46,582 bases of DNA from a virus: positions 1-46,582 of IMG/VR virus record IMGVR_UViG_3300032087_002512; one strand, given 5' to 3'. The notes beneath the pieces are model-generated. The model saw only the letters and a program-made list of their open reading frames with translations. It was not told where the DNA came from and searched no databases. This document shows positions 36,438 through 45,691 of the stretch, in pieces; position 1 is the stretch's first letter; each line of letters starts with the position of its first letter. Both the position numbers and the translations under genes were made by a program.

Positions 36438-37529
36438 TTAACCGAACAAGCCGCTGAAGAATCCAGCGTTTGCGTCTGCCATACCACCATACAATCCGCT
36501 GAGGGCCTGTGAGTGCATCCCACCGCCCTGAAGGAGCGACGACTGTAGTTCGAACGGAGAGCGTGCTGCCTGTAGACCGAAGTGGCCAAGTCCGAGCATG
36601 CCTTCGTTGGCCTGTAGTCCGAGACCGAAGCGCTGTGCTTGGAGGTCTTGGTCCATACCAAATAAGCCCTGTGCTGCGCCGAAGCGTTGCATGGCTGCGT
36701 TCTGATTCTGTTGTAGTGCACCGAGGCCCTGCCCGAATGCCTGTGCTTCTGCTCCGAAGCCTTGCTGCTGCTGCTGTAGCCCGAGGTTACTCAGGAACTG
36801 CGACTGCTGCATGCCTCGTCCAAACGATTCGTTCTGGAAGCCTTGGTCTGCTCGGTTCAGAGAGTCAAACACGTTGTCCACGATGCCTCCCTGCCCTGCC
36901 GTGGCGGTACCCGCGCCCAGTAGACCCTTGGAGTGCAGCATGTCCATCATGCCTACCTGTCTCCTCTGTGCTTCCGGTGCGAACGACTCCCGCATCATAG
37001 CGAGCTGCTGGTCACGAAGACCACTCACATCCTGTCCTGCTGCGATGTTAGCCTGCCCTTGGTTGAACAGGTTCTGTGCCTGCCCAGACGAGAGAGCGTT
37101 CATTGGGTCCATCTGCTGCGACAGTGCACTATTGAGTCCCCCCGCCGCCGCACCTAGTCCAAGCTGTCCCTGTGCCCCTGCGAGGAATGGGTTCGACTGC
37201 ATGCCCATCAGGTTCATGCCTTGGCTCCCCAGCATTTGCTGCATGGCCATCATCTGGGGGTTCATCTGGAAGTTACCGTTAGCAGAGGTACCAAAGTTAC
37301 CAGACAGGTTAGATGGTCCCTGCATACCCGGCATGTTATTGATGTCACTGATGCCGTCCTTGAACATGCCAATAGACTGGTTGCCTCCAAAGAGGCTACC
37401 AAGACCACTTAGGGCCATGCCCCAAGGTCCAGACATGAAGCCGCCGAGACCGCCCAACATGCCTGCGAGTCCCCCGCCTCCGTCTCCGAAGCCTCCGGCT
37501 ACAGATTGTGCCATTCCTGTCCTACTCAT
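36438..37529 (-). CDS. Internal virion protein, Gly/Met/Gln-rich (gp14 position)
   Basis: A 363-residue protein with an N-terminal Gly-rich stretch (GGFGDGGGGLAGMLGGLGG) and a long region rich in Gln, Met, Leu, Ala and Gly (MAMQQMLGSQGMNLMGMQSN). Internal near-repeats of GLQQQQQGFGAEAQAFGQG type are seen. This composition suits a membrane-inserting ejection protein such as T7 gp14. It is first in the trio of internal virion genes. Confidence 0.75.
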   Translation of the reverse strand: MSRTGMAQSVAGGFGDGGGGLAGMLGGLGGFMSGPWGMALSGLGSLFGGNQSIGMFKDGISDINNMPGMQGPSNLSGNFGTSANGNFQMNPQMMAMQQMLGSQGMNLMGMQSNPFLAGAQGQLGLGAAAGGLNSALSQQMDPMNALSSGQAQNLFNQGQANIAAGQDVSGLRDQQLAMMRESFAPEAQRRQVGMMDMLHSKGLLGAGTATAGQGGIVDNVFDSLNRADQGFQNESFGRGMQQSQFLSNLGLQQQQQGFGAEAQAFGQGLGALQQNQNAAMQRFGAAQGLFGMDQDLQAQRFGLGLQANEGMLGLGHFGLQAARSPFELQSSLLQGGGMHSQALSGLYGGMADANAGFFSGLFG

Positions 37530-37723
37530 CTATTTATCTCCTCAATCTTAGTCTCTACGATAGCTAAGCGCTCCGAGACGACTGCTTGTTTCTCTATCTG
37601 GATATCGAGCTTGCTGTCAATACTCTTGACTCGTTCCCTAGTTCCATTGAGGGCTTGGCGTGTGCCACCCCATGCTGCGGCAGCGGCTGCCACAGGTACT
37701 ATCCATTGTACGTACTCGATCAT
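37526..37723 (-). CDS. Small membrane protein with a coiled coil
   Basis: A 65-residue protein: one transmembrane segment at the N-terminus (VQWIVPVAAAAAAWGG) followed by a coiled coil (RVKSIDSKLDIQIEKQAVV, ending KIEEINR). AAGGA stands upstream of ATG. The layout is that of small phage spanin- or holin-accessory proteins, but the position in the tail/internal-protein region could also mean an assembly factor. Unknown. Confidence 0.7.
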   Translation of the reverse strand: MIEYVQWIVPVAAAAAAWGGTRQALNGTRERVKSIDSKLDIQIEKQAVVSERLAIVETKIEEINR

Positions 37724-37729
37724 AGTTCC

Positions 37730-38200
37730 TTATACCTCTGCGCTACACGTGATGTTATATGTACCTGATGCGACGATAGAAGCTCCGCCGCTGTCAAGAG
37801 AGAGTTCTACCAGTGTGGAGCATGTTCTAGCAGATAGTCCGCCAAACACATACGTGAACTGGATGTTAGTAGTATCTTCTGTAAGAGCATGCCACGTAGA
37901 TCCATCAATGGCGTGTGACGTGGACGTTGCCGCGTAAGAGCCAGTATCCGTAAGCCGTACGTACACCGTACCGAACCCCGACTGAGGGGTAGTCCATGCG
38001 TGCGACTGCGTGTACGACACAGCATCGCCATCGTCTCCTTGCCACCTCTCTACGTATCCCTTAGTGGCACTGGACGACGGTGTCGTGAGTCCAATGATAC
38101 CCCACTGGCCCGACCCGTCGGCAGGCGACGTGGAGACTTGGGTGATGGTGCCACCGTTTAGTTGGAATACCCTAGAAGTCTGTGGTGTCCAGATTAGCAT
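37730..38200 (-). CDS. Hypothetical structural protein
   Basis: A 156-residue beta-rich protein from ATG 38200 (TAATG overlap with the previous stop, GGAG just upstream); an ATG 21 bases earlier is also in frame. It contains a Thr/Ser/Gly-rich sequence (FQLNGGTITQVSTSPADGSG). It lies directly after a fibre-like gene and probably is a tail or fibre accessory. No family recognised. Confidence 0.65.
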   Translation of the reverse strand: MLIWTPQTSRVFQLNGGTITQVSTSPADGSGQWGIIGLTTPSSSATKGYVERWQGDDGDAVSYTQSHAWTTPQSGFGTVYVRLTDTGSYAATSTSHAIDGSTWHALTEDTTNIQFTYVFGGLSARTCSTLVELSLDSGGASIVASGTYNITCSAEV

Positions 38201-39171
38201 TATGTCTCCAATCCACCCCATGCAACCCAGACGTTAGAGCCTATGTGCATGACGGTCACCGCAGCATACTGCGTTGCCCAAGTGTCTAGGCTGTTAGCTG
38301 TCTGCAATGTTGTAGTGGCGGATATAGTGACGTTACCAGTGGCCCCTGTCTTACGGAGTACGCACCAGAAGCCAGTCTTGAGGCTGTTGGGCAAGGTGAT
38401 GGTAGTGGTGCTGGTGCTAGAGTAGTCGATCATCTTACCAAAGTCAGTCTCAGCAAGAGTGTCAGACGTGGTAGCTACCGTAGCAAAGCCCTCTGGAGTG
38501 AGTAGCTGCGACGCTAGGATCTCTTTGTTAGTACCCGGACCATCGCTGACGATGAGTGTATCAGCGTCCAGATCGACACCTGCTGTGGTGCCGAAGTCAG
38601 TAAGGGCTGTGATGTCGAGAGAAAGAGCCCCGTCCGTCAAGGCAACCGGGCACGTTGTGCTGGCTGCTTGGTCCGTCAGTTGTATATCGTCTGCGTTGGC
38701 CGTGATGCCGAAGCCGCCTACCACATCAAGGACTCCAGTGGTGAGCGTTAGGCCATCACCGGCTACCGTATCTACAAGCTGTAGATTAGTGCCGCTTATC
38801 TCAAGGCCGTTGGTCGGCGTAAGCTGGGCCACCATAGAACCAGCACCAGCCGAGAAGTCATAGCCCAGAAGGCGGTCAGCAGCAGGATCAGATAGGTTCC
38901 ACAGCTCTCCGACGTGCCCAGCACCAGCGTTAGACCACTGGGTGACGTTGGCTGGTGTCATTACAGACTCTGTGTCCGAGCCTGCCTCGGCTTCTGCCTG
39001 AGAGGAGACCGAACCAGCGTCTAGTTTAGAGTTGAGTGCGGTTGTGATGCCGCTCAGTTCTGCGTCAATGTCAGCACCGAGGATGATCTTCTCTGCGTTA
39101 CCAGAGGTGAGTCCATCTTTGACGCTGTAGTCATTGATCTGCGTGTATGTCAGTGAGTATGTCCAAGCCAT
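38200..39171 (-). CDS. Tail fibre-like structural protein
   Basis: A 323-residue protein with a short N-terminal domain (MAWTYSLTYTQINDYSVKDG) and then a repetitive beta-rich body (LEISGTNLQLVDTVAGDGLT, ADDIQLTDQAASTTCPV) typical of trimeric beta-helical fibres or baseplate spikes. Located next to the tail nozzle gene. Function as a tail or capsid fibre is inferred from style. Confidence 0.7.
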   Translation of the reverse strand: MAWTYSLTYTQINDYSVKDGLTSGNAEKIILGADIDAELSGITTALNSKLDAGSVSSQAEAEAGSDTESVMTPANVTQWSNAGAGHVGELWNLSDPAADRLLGYDFSAGAGSMVAQLTPTNGLEISGTNLQLVDTVAGDGLTLTTGVLDVVGGFGITANADDIQLTDQAASTTCPVALTDGALSLDITALTDFGTTAGVDLDADTLIVSDGPGTNKEILASQLLTPEGFATVATTSDTLAETDFGKMIDYSSTSTTTITLPNSLKTGFWCVLRKTGATGNVTISATTTLQTANSLDTWATQYAAVTVMHIGSNVWVAWGGLET

Positions 39172-40793
39172 TAGGTTGCGAGCCTCCCTACTTTAGCGAA
39201 TAGGTTAATCTGTTGAAGGGAGAACTCTCCCGATGATGTATCCAGTCTGATCCCCACTTGGATGTACTGTCCGCTGCCCCCGAGGGGTGCGTCCATAGTG
39301 TTGAGCGTTGTTGCTGCTCCCGACCACTCTGATACGTCTGTGCCAGCTACGAGTGCAGCGTTAGTGGCATCGAACACCCCGTTACTTCCCCACTCAGCGA
39401 GTCCCCACTGGGCACTACCGCCACCAGTTGCTGTCTTCTGTAGCGTCTGGTCTGCGAGTCCGAAGTCGTATGCGATCTTATGCGTGGCCACAATAGTCTC
39501 AGTGATAAACACGAAGGAGGTCATGCGCTTAACGATCTTGATGTAGTTGTTCATCTCTTGGCCAAGATCCATCCAGCTAGACTCGTAGTCCACAGCGAAC
39601 GACGTGCCGTTGTCGGAGTTGGTCTGGTACGTGAAGATGTCCCCTGTGCTGTCTGTCAGGGAGCCGTACATGTTGTTAGCGTTAATCATCCACGCCGCAG
39701 TCTGTAGCTCACCGGACCACGTGGATACACGGAACGAGCCATCCTCCATAGGTGCACGGGTGTCGAAGCAGAGCTGCGTGTTGGACGCGGGGAAGATGGC
39801 CAGCACGAAGGAGTCAACAGGATCGTACACCAGTGTGATGTCGTCCTTGTTTGTCTCCGCTGTCGTGAGGCTTACTACCTGTGACTGTACGTTGCGGCTG
39901 AAGTTGCCTACAGGAGTAGACTTCTGTACCAGCTCTCTCTTGAGGCCCACGATGCCAGAGCGTGTGAGGACCCAGAGGTCTCCAGCAGCACGGCAGACAG
40001 CGAACTGTGATATCGCACCAACACCAGGGATGGTGTCAGATACGTAGAGAGTGGTGGGGTCCATGCCCAGCTCAGAGGCAGCACCATCTGTTATGATGAC
40101 GGTGTCTCGCGTACCGAATACTACAAGATCGCCACCGAACTCTTCAATCGCCACCACGGAGTCTTGGCCGGAGGGCCATACCTTACTGAAGTCAATGCTT
40201 CCTCCTCCGTTAGCCACGTCCCATCTGGTCTCATCCAGTAGAGCGGAATACCGTACAGTCTTCCCATCCGTATCCACACCCCAAAGGCGGCCATACGCTG
40301 AAGTACCGATCCCAGAGGTAGGCGCAGTACCACTAGCGATTGTGATGTCGAGGAAATTGCCGGTGCCAGTCTTGACCGCCGGGGCTCCACCAGTGCCGAT
40401 ACCAAAGGCAATGCACTTGTCGTTGAAGTTAACGAACTTGATATTTCCGTCAGTAGGGGCAAGTAATCCAGTTCTGTCCGTCGTGTCTTCATAGAGCGTT
40501 ACCCCGCTTGCGCCATCGTCGTGCGCTGAGATTGTGTACGCAGTAGACGACGCAGAGCGATACTCGAAGATGCGCTTGACCACGTCCGTGCTTGCGGTGT
40601 CGTGGATAGTAGTCCACCCCTTGCGCGCAGTAGGGCGGCCACTAGCGTCGAACACTATGTTGTCAAGTACAGTAGCCCACTCCGGCCCCATGATACCACC
40701 AGAGTTCTCGAGGTTCAGACCTCGGAACGCAGGGGCCACTAGGCTAATCGGCAATAGCTGTGTCTGTTCTTGTAGAGATGGTTGGATTGGCAT
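39171..40793 (-). CDS. Tail tube protein B (T7 gp12-like nozzle)
   Basis: A 540-residue protein resembling the T7-type nozzle: conserved start region (PAFRGLNLENSGGIMGPEWA, then VLDNIVFDASGRPTARKGW) followed by beta-propeller-like segments (YGRLWGVDTDGKTVRYSALL, GGDLVVFGTRDTVIITDG). Its place next to the gp11-like gene fits. It forms the distal tail tube. Start overlaps the gp11-like stop by one base. Confidence 0.85.
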   Translation of the reverse strand: MPIQPSLQEQTQLLPISLVAPAFRGLNLENSGGIMGPEWATVLDNIVFDASGRPTARKGWTTIHDTASTDVVKRIFEYRSASSTAYTISAHDDGASGVTLYEDTTDRTGLLAPTDGNIKFVNFNDKCIAFGIGTGGAPAVKTGTGNFLDITIASGTAPTSGIGTSAYGRLWGVDTDGKTVRYSALLDETRWDVANGGGSIDFSKVWPSGQDSVVAIEEFGGDLVVFGTRDTVIITDGAASELGMDPTTLYVSDTIPGVGAISQFAVCRAAGDLWVLTRSGIVGLKRELVQKSTPVGNFSRNVQSQVVSLTTAETNKDDITLVYDPVDSFVLAIFPASNTQLCFDTRAPMEDGSFRVSTWSGELQTAAWMINANNMYGSLTDSTGDIFTYQTNSDNGTSFAVDYESSWMDLGQEMNNYIKIVKRMTSFVFITETIVATHKIAYDFGLADQTLQKTATGGGSAQWGLAEWGSNGVFDATNAALVAGTDVSEWSGAATTLNTMDAPLGGSGQYIQVGIRLDTSSGEFSLQQINLFAKVGRLAT

Positions 40794-41524
40794 TAAAGGT
40801 TCTCGTTGTTAGTGAAGGCCTTAGTTTCCCAAGTCTTCATAACCTGCATGTCGAGTTCTATGGCTGCTGCGATGGCATCCTGTGAGCGCTGCCAAGCGTT
40901 GGATGCGTTACGTGGTCCCATCACCTCTCCACGCTCTTCGAGGGCGTAGAACAGGGCACGTAGCTCAACGGGACGACGGGGCAGTATCACCTCAGTGCTG
41001 CTGTCCGTGTCATCCGTAGTGGCTAGGTCTGCTTGAGGTACGTACCACCAAGTCTCCCACGTCCGTGCTGTGTCGGCACCGTGCAGTAGCTCGATGCTGA
41101 AGCCTCGGCCATCTGCGTCGGATACGACAGCAAAGGAACCGGGCTTGTCCACAGTCTGGATACCGTTGGGGTCTAGGTCACGCTTACGGATGAGCTGGTC
41201 ATAGGGGATGTCCCAGAGCTGACCATTCTCACCTGACGTGGTGTCGAACGCCATGGGCAGACGCTGGTTAGCGCCATACCGCAGGAGGTACGACCTGTCG
41301 TTGGTCTCTGTGATGTCGTACGTTGTAGTACCATCAGAGAGGATCGTGTCCGTGACCTGAGTGACGTACGCTGACCAGTTGTGGCCAGTATCCTCCATGT
41401 CTGCCTTAGCGTCGTTGATGAACTGTGCTAGCAGCTTGGCGTAATTCGACTCAGTAGGGGTAGCGACAGTAGACTCACGTAGCCGTGTCAGGATCGAGTT
41501 AATGAGGGTTAGCTGAGTTGCCAT
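40793..41524 (-). CDS. Tail tube protein A (T7 gp11-like adaptor)
   Basis: A 243-residue adaptor protein with the usual N-terminal helix bundle (ILTRLRESTVATPTESNYAK), a middle beta segment (RSYLLRYGANQRLPMAF), and a late helical part (PRRPVELRALFYALEERGEV) typical of the gp11/gp4-like connector family that sits between portal and nozzle. AGGAG precedes the start. Confidence 0.85.
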   Translation of the reverse strand: MATQLTLINSILTRLRESTVATPTESNYAKLLAQFINDAKADMEDTGHNWSAYVTQVTDTILSDGTTTYDITETNDRSYLLRYGANQRLPMAFDTTSGENGQLWDIPYDQLIRKRDLDPNGIQTVDKPGSFAVVSDADGRGFSIELLHGADTARTWETWWYVPQADLATTDDTDSSTEVILPRRPVELRALFYALEERGEVMGPRNASNAWQRSQDAIAAAIELDMQVMKTWETKAFTNNENL

Positions 41525-41536
41525 AGAAGGCTCTCC

Positions 41537-41710
41537 TTATCGGATGTGGCGGTCTTTGCCTACCGGATCGCGCTCTTCGCGCTCACCAAGAGGTACCTTT
41601 GGTACGGGCTTGGCGGTGTCCTTAGCTTTGCTCTTGAAGACCTTGTACGCTACTACGAATCCTACGAATAGTACGAACGGGATTGCAATTTCAAATGCTG
41701 TCATTTCCAT
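41537..41710 (-). CDS. Small single-helix membrane protein
   Basis: A 57-residue protein from ATG 41710 (AAGGAG six bases upstream): MEMTAFEIAIPFVLFVGFVV gives one transmembrane helix, followed by a Lys/Asp/Glu-rich tail. An N-out or N-in holin-like peptide is possible, but the tail-gene setting makes this unsure. A longer in-frame version upstream lacks support. Confidence 0.65.
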   Translation of the reverse strand: MEMTAFEIAIPFVLFVGFVVAYKVFKSKAKDTAKPVPKVPLGEREERDPVGKDRHIR

Positions 41711-41720
41711 GATTGACTCC

Positions 41721-42266
41721 TTATGCTGATCTGTTTGCGGAGAGAGTGAGTGATCCACTTGAGCCGATCAGGCTTCCACCTGAAGCGGCATCGTAAAAGT
41801 TAAAGGTTAGTGTGCAGGTTACTGGCCCACCCACTAAGGAGGTGTCCACTACCTCGAAGTACGGGGAAGTGTCACACCGTATCCTACCGCTACCGGGGTC
41901 GTTGCTGTTCAGCGAGCCAGAGGATATGACGCGCTGTACCCAGACCTCGTCTGAGCTGCCTACGTCGAGCCATGTGCCACGACTTACGGTGTACGATCCT
42001 GCGAAGGTGCAGGACTCTTCTTGGTACGGTAGGCCACCGTTAAAGGCGACTCCTGCGTAGCACGCTGTGCCCACTCCACCGTTGTCTCTAGTGACTCCCG
42101 ATGAGGATGGGGATACCTGTGGAGGTCCTGCCCATATCGTCTTCCACGTGCCTCCGACGTTGATCTGAATTCTGTCAGGAATCTTCCACACACCGCCTAC
42201 GTTGATCTGCACGCCACTGTTAGAGATGGTCTTCCACACGCCACCTACGTTTATCTGCAAAGCCAT
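41721..42266 (-). CDS. Tail-associated protein with tandem INVGGxWK repeats
   Basis: A 181-residue protein whose N-terminal 45 residues hold three copies of a QINVGGVWKTI-type repeat (VWKTIS, VWKIPD, TWKTIW), then a beta-rich domain with cysteines (RDNGGVGTACYAGVAFNGG). Similar short repeats occur in fibre-tip or attachment proteins. It lies immediately after the tail fibre gene. Function unknown, likely fibre or tail accessory. Confidence 0.7.
   Translation of the reverse strand: MALQINVGGVWKTISNSGVQINVGGVWKIPDRIQINVGGTWKTIWAGPPQVSPSSSGVTRDNGGVGTACYAGVAFNGGLPYQEESCTFAGSYTVSRGTWLDVGSSDEVWVQRVISSGSLNSNDPGSGRIRCDTSPYFEVVDTSLVGGPVTCTLTFNFYDAASGGSLIGSSGSLTLSANRSA
42132..42257 (-). repeat. Three repeats encoding INVGGxWK
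   Basis: Three near-identical units of about 42-51 bp encode the QINVGG(V/T)WK motif at the N-terminus of the 181-residue protein. Confidence 0.75.
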
Positions 42267-44344
42267 TACGTGTATGTGAACCAGATGTCGCCAGACACCC
42301 CTGCGGATGCTGAGCTTGTTGAGAACGTGATGCCGCCAGCCTGATCCGCGTTGTACGAACTGGACTGGTGGTACAGGTAGTTGCCATGCGAGGTCTTCGT
42401 GATGTCTCCGGTCGAGTCGATGGTGACTGTCTCGATACCAGAGATCGTCGTCGCGCCGTCACCAACGATGGTGCCGTTAGCAGCAAACGTGCCGTTAGCA
42501 GTAAACGTGCCGTCAACTCGAAGCTCACCGGGCGTGTAGATACCCGACGTGAAGTCGGCGTTCTGGTTCAGACGTATGTACGTGTCGTTACCGTCGATTA
42601 CTTCCTTACCGTCGATGTGCAGCATGTTCGCTGACAGACGTGAGGCACCAGCCGCCGGGGCTGTGTCTGCGCCTGTAGTCTCTATGTATCCAGTAGCATC
42701 AACTATGCCCGGAAAGTACGAGTCGCCTGCTGCATTACAGATAGTTGCGGTCTTACGCCCCGCCCAAACCGATGCCCAGTTGTCTGGCGACGAGTTGACC
42801 TGAAGTCCATTCTCAGCGTTGACGTACACATTTTCGCCTGTCTGACCAGTAGCGTAGGCATGAGACTCGCCAGCGTTAATGACTAGGTAGTTGCCATTCT
42901 TAGTTCTCAGTTCGTCAGCGATTGAAATGGTCATCGACGTTGCTGTTCCGTTCAGGGTTCCTGTCAGGGTTCCGCCAGTAAGCGGGAGGTGTCCCACCTG
43001 ACTGTAGGCGTATGCCGTGTCGTGGTTGGCGATGTCAGTGGTTGACCAGTACGATCCGTTAATGGCAATCTGCGAGACACCGTCGAACGCGAAGTAGCCG
43101 TTGTAGTACCGCAAACGACCACCGAAGTCCGTCGCACCTGTCCCATCGAGCGAGAAGTCGATGTACACAGCAGTTGGTCCGTGCATCTCCAAATAGGACG
43201 AACCGTCAGTTGACCTGAAGGTTCCACCGCGAGAGCCCGTACCTATGGAGTTAATCAGCCCTCCTGCCGTTATCGTGCCGGTGAACGACGGGCTTGCCAG
43301 TGGTGCCTTGAGAGCGAGTGCAGCAGTAGTAGCTGCATCGTCAGCGTACCCACCAGAGGCATGATCGCCCCAACCGTAAGCTGTGTCCCAGTTGGAGATG
43401 TTCAGGTTACTGCCGGTGACAGCTCCCGTCACACTGAGACTACCTGTGCAGGCAGTTGTGGCGTTGAGTGTCAGAGTACCGGGAGTAGTTCCTACGCGAG
43501 TACAGGTGATGACCTCGGTGGCCACAGAAGAGGGTGCTGCATCAGTGGCTGTAGCCAGCTTGATTGTGCCTATCTCATTCTTGATGAGCCAGTTGTCTTC
43601 GTTAGACGATGCGGTCAGGTCTTGATAGATCACGTACTGTTGTGGGGAAGTGGCTGTCAAGTACCCCTCAGTCGAATGGTCGCCCCAACCGTATGCGGTA
43701 TCCCAGTTGGAGACGTTGAGGTTACTGCCAGTGACCGCACCTGTGACTGCAAGAGCGCTAGAGATGCTGGCCGCCCCGTCAGGGTCTAGCTCAAGCTGTG
43801 CGCCAGAGGCACCGGCTGCGGTAGTGGTGACTAGCTGGGTCAGACCGCCACGGATGTAGTTGCCCACCTCCATAGTGGACCCCCAGTAGAAGCCTAGCTG
43901 ACCATTGTAGTTGCTGCCAGACTTCATGGCAATATATCCAGAGGTCGTGTCAGCCTTTACTGCCGGGGTGCTAGTTAGCTGGTCGGTAGGAGCCTGAATG
44001 GTCACGAAGCCACCGCCACGAATATCTATTCCGTACTCACTGGCCGCTGTTGCGTCGTCAGATTCGATCTGAAGGTAGGATTCAGTCGGGTGGACGTAGA
44101 TCGTCCAGTCATTAGCAAAGGCTGAGGGGTCATCGAGGACAACCCCATTGTCAAACGTGGTCGCTCCCGTAACCGTCCCACCCGTGAGGGGCAGGTACGC
44201 CGAGAGGTCTGTGGTGTCAGCCTTGAGATCAAGTGCCGACTGTAGATCAGTCTGGTCAGCGAGAGTACCAGTGACCGTTCCCCAAGCAACGCTACCTGCG
44301 GCAGCTACTGGGTAGTTAACTGGTTTGTATCGCCTTACTGCCAT
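42266..44344 (-). CDS. Tail fibre protein
   Basis: A 692-residue protein with fibre-type repeats: LPLTGGTVTGATTF and LPLTGGTLTGTLNG segments, and two long duplicated units (AVTGSNLNVSNWDTAYGWGD and AVTGSNLNISNWDTAYGWGD). The body is beta-rich with low Cys, as in phage fibres. AAGGA precedes the start within the leader just after the terminator at 44365. No intramolecular chaperone domain is visible at the C-terminus. Probably the receptor-binding fibre. Confidence 0.8.
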   Translation of the reverse strand: MAVRRYKPVNYPVAAAGSVAWGTVTGTLADQTDLQSALDLKADTTDLSAYLPLTGGTVTGATTFDNGVVLDDPSAFANDWTIYVHPTESYLQIESDDATAASEYGIDIRGGGFVTIQAPTDQLTSTPAVKADTTSGYIAMKSGSNYNGQLGFYWGSTMEVGNYIRGGLTQLVTTTAAGASGAQLELDPDGAASISSALAVTGAVTGSNLNVSNWDTAYGWGDHSTEGYLTATSPQQYVIYQDLTASSNEDNWLIKNEIGTIKLATATDAAPSSVATEVITCTRVGTTPGTLTLNATTACTGSLSVTGAVTGSNLNISNWDTAYGWGDHASGGYADDAATTAALALKAPLASPSFTGTITAGGLINSIGTGSRGGTFRSTDGSSYLEMHGPTAVYIDFSLDGTGATDFGGRLRYYNGYFAFDGVSQIAINGSYWSTTDIANHDTAYAYSQVGHLPLTGGTLTGTLNGTATSMTISIADELRTKNGNYLVINAGESHAYATGQTGENVYVNAENGLQVNSSPDNWASVWAGRKTATICNAAGDSYFPGIVDATGYIETTGADTAPAAGASRLSANMLHIDGKEVIDGNDTYIRLNQNADFTSGIYTPGELRVDGTFTANGTFAANGTIVGDGATTISGIETVTIDSTGDITKTSHGNYLYHQSSSYNADQAGGITFSTSSASAGVSGDIWFTYT
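43345..43755 (-). repeat. Internal DNA duplication in the tail fibre gene
   Basis: Bases about 43345-43436 and 43659-43755 are near-identical and encode the duplicated SNLNxSNWDTAYGWGDH units, about 315 bases apart. Confidence 0.7.
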
Positions 44345-44349
44345 AACTG

Positions 44350-44386
44350 ATCCTTAAAAGAAGTGGGGTAGGATTTCGCCTACCCC
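44350..44386 (-). terminator. Terminator downstream of the capsid genes
   Basis: GGGGTAGG (44365-44372) and CCTACCCC (44379-44386) pair perfectly around a six-base loop. On the minus strand the stem is followed by ACTTCTTTT. It lies between the small gene behind the major capsid protein and the tail fibre gene, the position of the T-phi terminator in T7. Confidence 0.7.
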
Positions 44387-44395
44387 GAGATAGTT

Positions 44396-44671
44396 TTAGA
44401 TTACTTCGTAAGGTACAACTTTGACACGGACGGTGGTTGACGCGAGGTCAATGGCACCTGCCGTAGCATTAGCCAGAAGCACCGTACAGGTGTTGGCTGC
44501 TGTAACATTACAAGTAACGATGAGGTCCGTAACGTCAACCCCCAGCGAACAGAGAGCGAAGTCGCCCATCCGTGCACCAGGAACCGTGACATCAAGGGCA
44601 ACTTCTGCGCCAGCCGCGAGGCTTGCGAAGTCGTTGGTAACCTCAGCGGTAAATCCTGAAAGTCTGCTCAT
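44396..44671 (-). CDS. Small protein after the major capsid gene
   Basis: A 91-residue beta-rich protein (MSRLSGFTAEVTNDFASLAA, VTVPGARMGDFALCSLGVDV) of the size of head decoration or Ig-like proteins. AGGAGG lies upstream. It is followed at once by the terminator. A head decoration role is inferred from position; nothing in the sequence proves it. Confidence 0.7.
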   Translation of the reverse strand: MSRLSGFTAEVTNDFASLAAGAEVALDVTVPGARMGDFALCSLGVDVTDLIVTCNVTAANTCTVLLANATAGAIDLASTTVRVKVVPYEVI

Positions 44672-44696
44672 GTTAATTCCTCCTGAGTGAAGGGAA

Positions 44697-44715
44697 GGGG
44701 GCCACTAGGACCCCC
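44697..44715 (-). terminator. Possible attenuator hairpin between capsid and small head gene
   Basis: GGGGG (44697-44701) pairs with CCCCC (44711-44715) around a nine-base loop that can close further. On the minus strand TTCCCTTCACT follows. It may lower read-through from the capsid gene, or only fold in the leader. Confidence 0.35.
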
Positions 44716-44722
44716 ACCCATA

Positions 44723-45691
44723 TTACGCAGCCGGAACCATCAGCACAACGCCAGCTTCTGGACGGGGCGTACCCAGACCATAGATGGTGTCAGCCGTGAA
44801 CAGGTCAGCCAAGAACTCCTGCTTGTACTGCGTCTGCGTACGTGGAGCCATCTGCTCAGCGACGACCATAGCCTCGCGTTGGAGCAGAAGACATGCACGA
44901 TACGAGGTGCAGTCAGAAGAGTCCACTGTGGCCACGTTCGTCGAGACGTATACGGGGATACCGTAGATGTCACCGATGAGACCGTTGCGGATCGTGTTGC
45001 TGGAGCCACTCTCACCGACGAATGCCTGCTCGGTGAAGCGAGACAGACCCATCAGGCGACGTTTCTCAACAGGCGGTACGATCAAAGCACGTTGCCGTGC
45101 AGGGACGTTAGCGTCGTCGAGAGACTGAATGGCACGACGGATACCAGCGTCAGTCAGAGCAGAACCGTTACCGGAACCAGTCTGTACCCACGTGGTGCTA
45201 CCGTCGCCACCGATAACAGCTTTGCTGTACGTAGCACCGGCAGTCGTGTCGCCAGCAGCCAGCTTAGCAGCCTCGGTGTGGATGGCGCTATCAAGAGAGA
45301 TAGCATGTGCGTAACCAGCGTCATCCGTGTAGAACGAACGCATGGAGTCCAGAGCCTGAATCTTGACAATGTCTTCGATCAAGCGCGAGTACTCAAGGTG
45401 CTGGTTAATAGTGAGATCGAACACGCCAGCCGTTTCGACCTGAACGGTGACAGCCGTGCCGGAAGCAACAGCAGTCGTCGAGCCGCGAGACGGTTTCGGA
45501 ATGTGGATCGTATCGCCCTTCTCACCGGAGAACGGCAGCGATTGGATGAGCGGTACCATAACCGTGTTAGCCTTGTATACAGCGATCACTTCGTCCGACC
45601 ACAACTCTTTGATAAAGTTGGCGGCGGTAAGGACCGATGTAGGATTGGCTACATGGTTAGGGGTGCCATCGGTATAAAATTCATTAGCCAT
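44723..45691 (-). CDS. Major capsid protein
   Basis: A 322-residue protein with the T7-type capsid layout: N-terminal segment (MANEFYTDGTPNHVANPTSV), spine helix region (AANFIKELWSDEVIAVYKAN), then GDTIHIPKP and the central A-domain (IRRAIQSLDDANVPARQRAL followed by IVPPVEKRRL, GLIGDIYGIPVYVS). This is the HK97 fold in the form found in T7-like podoviruses. It lies directly after the scaffold gene. Confidence 0.9.
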   Translation of the reverse strand: MANEFYTDGTPNHVANPTSVLTAANFIKELWSDEVIAVYKANTVMVPLIQSLPFSGEKGDTIHIPKPSRGSTTAVASGTAVTVQVETAGVFDLTINQHLEYSRLIEDIVKIQALDSMRSFYTDDAGYAHAISLDSAIHTEAAKLAAGDTTAGATYSKAVIGGDGSTTWVQTGSGNGSALTDAGIRRAIQSLDDANVPARQRALIVPPVEKRRLMGLSRFTEQAFVGESGSSNTIRNGLIGDIYGIPVYVSTNVATVDSSDCTSYRACLLLQREAMVVAEQMAPRTQTQYKQEFLADLFTADTIYGLGTPRPEAGVVLMVPAA

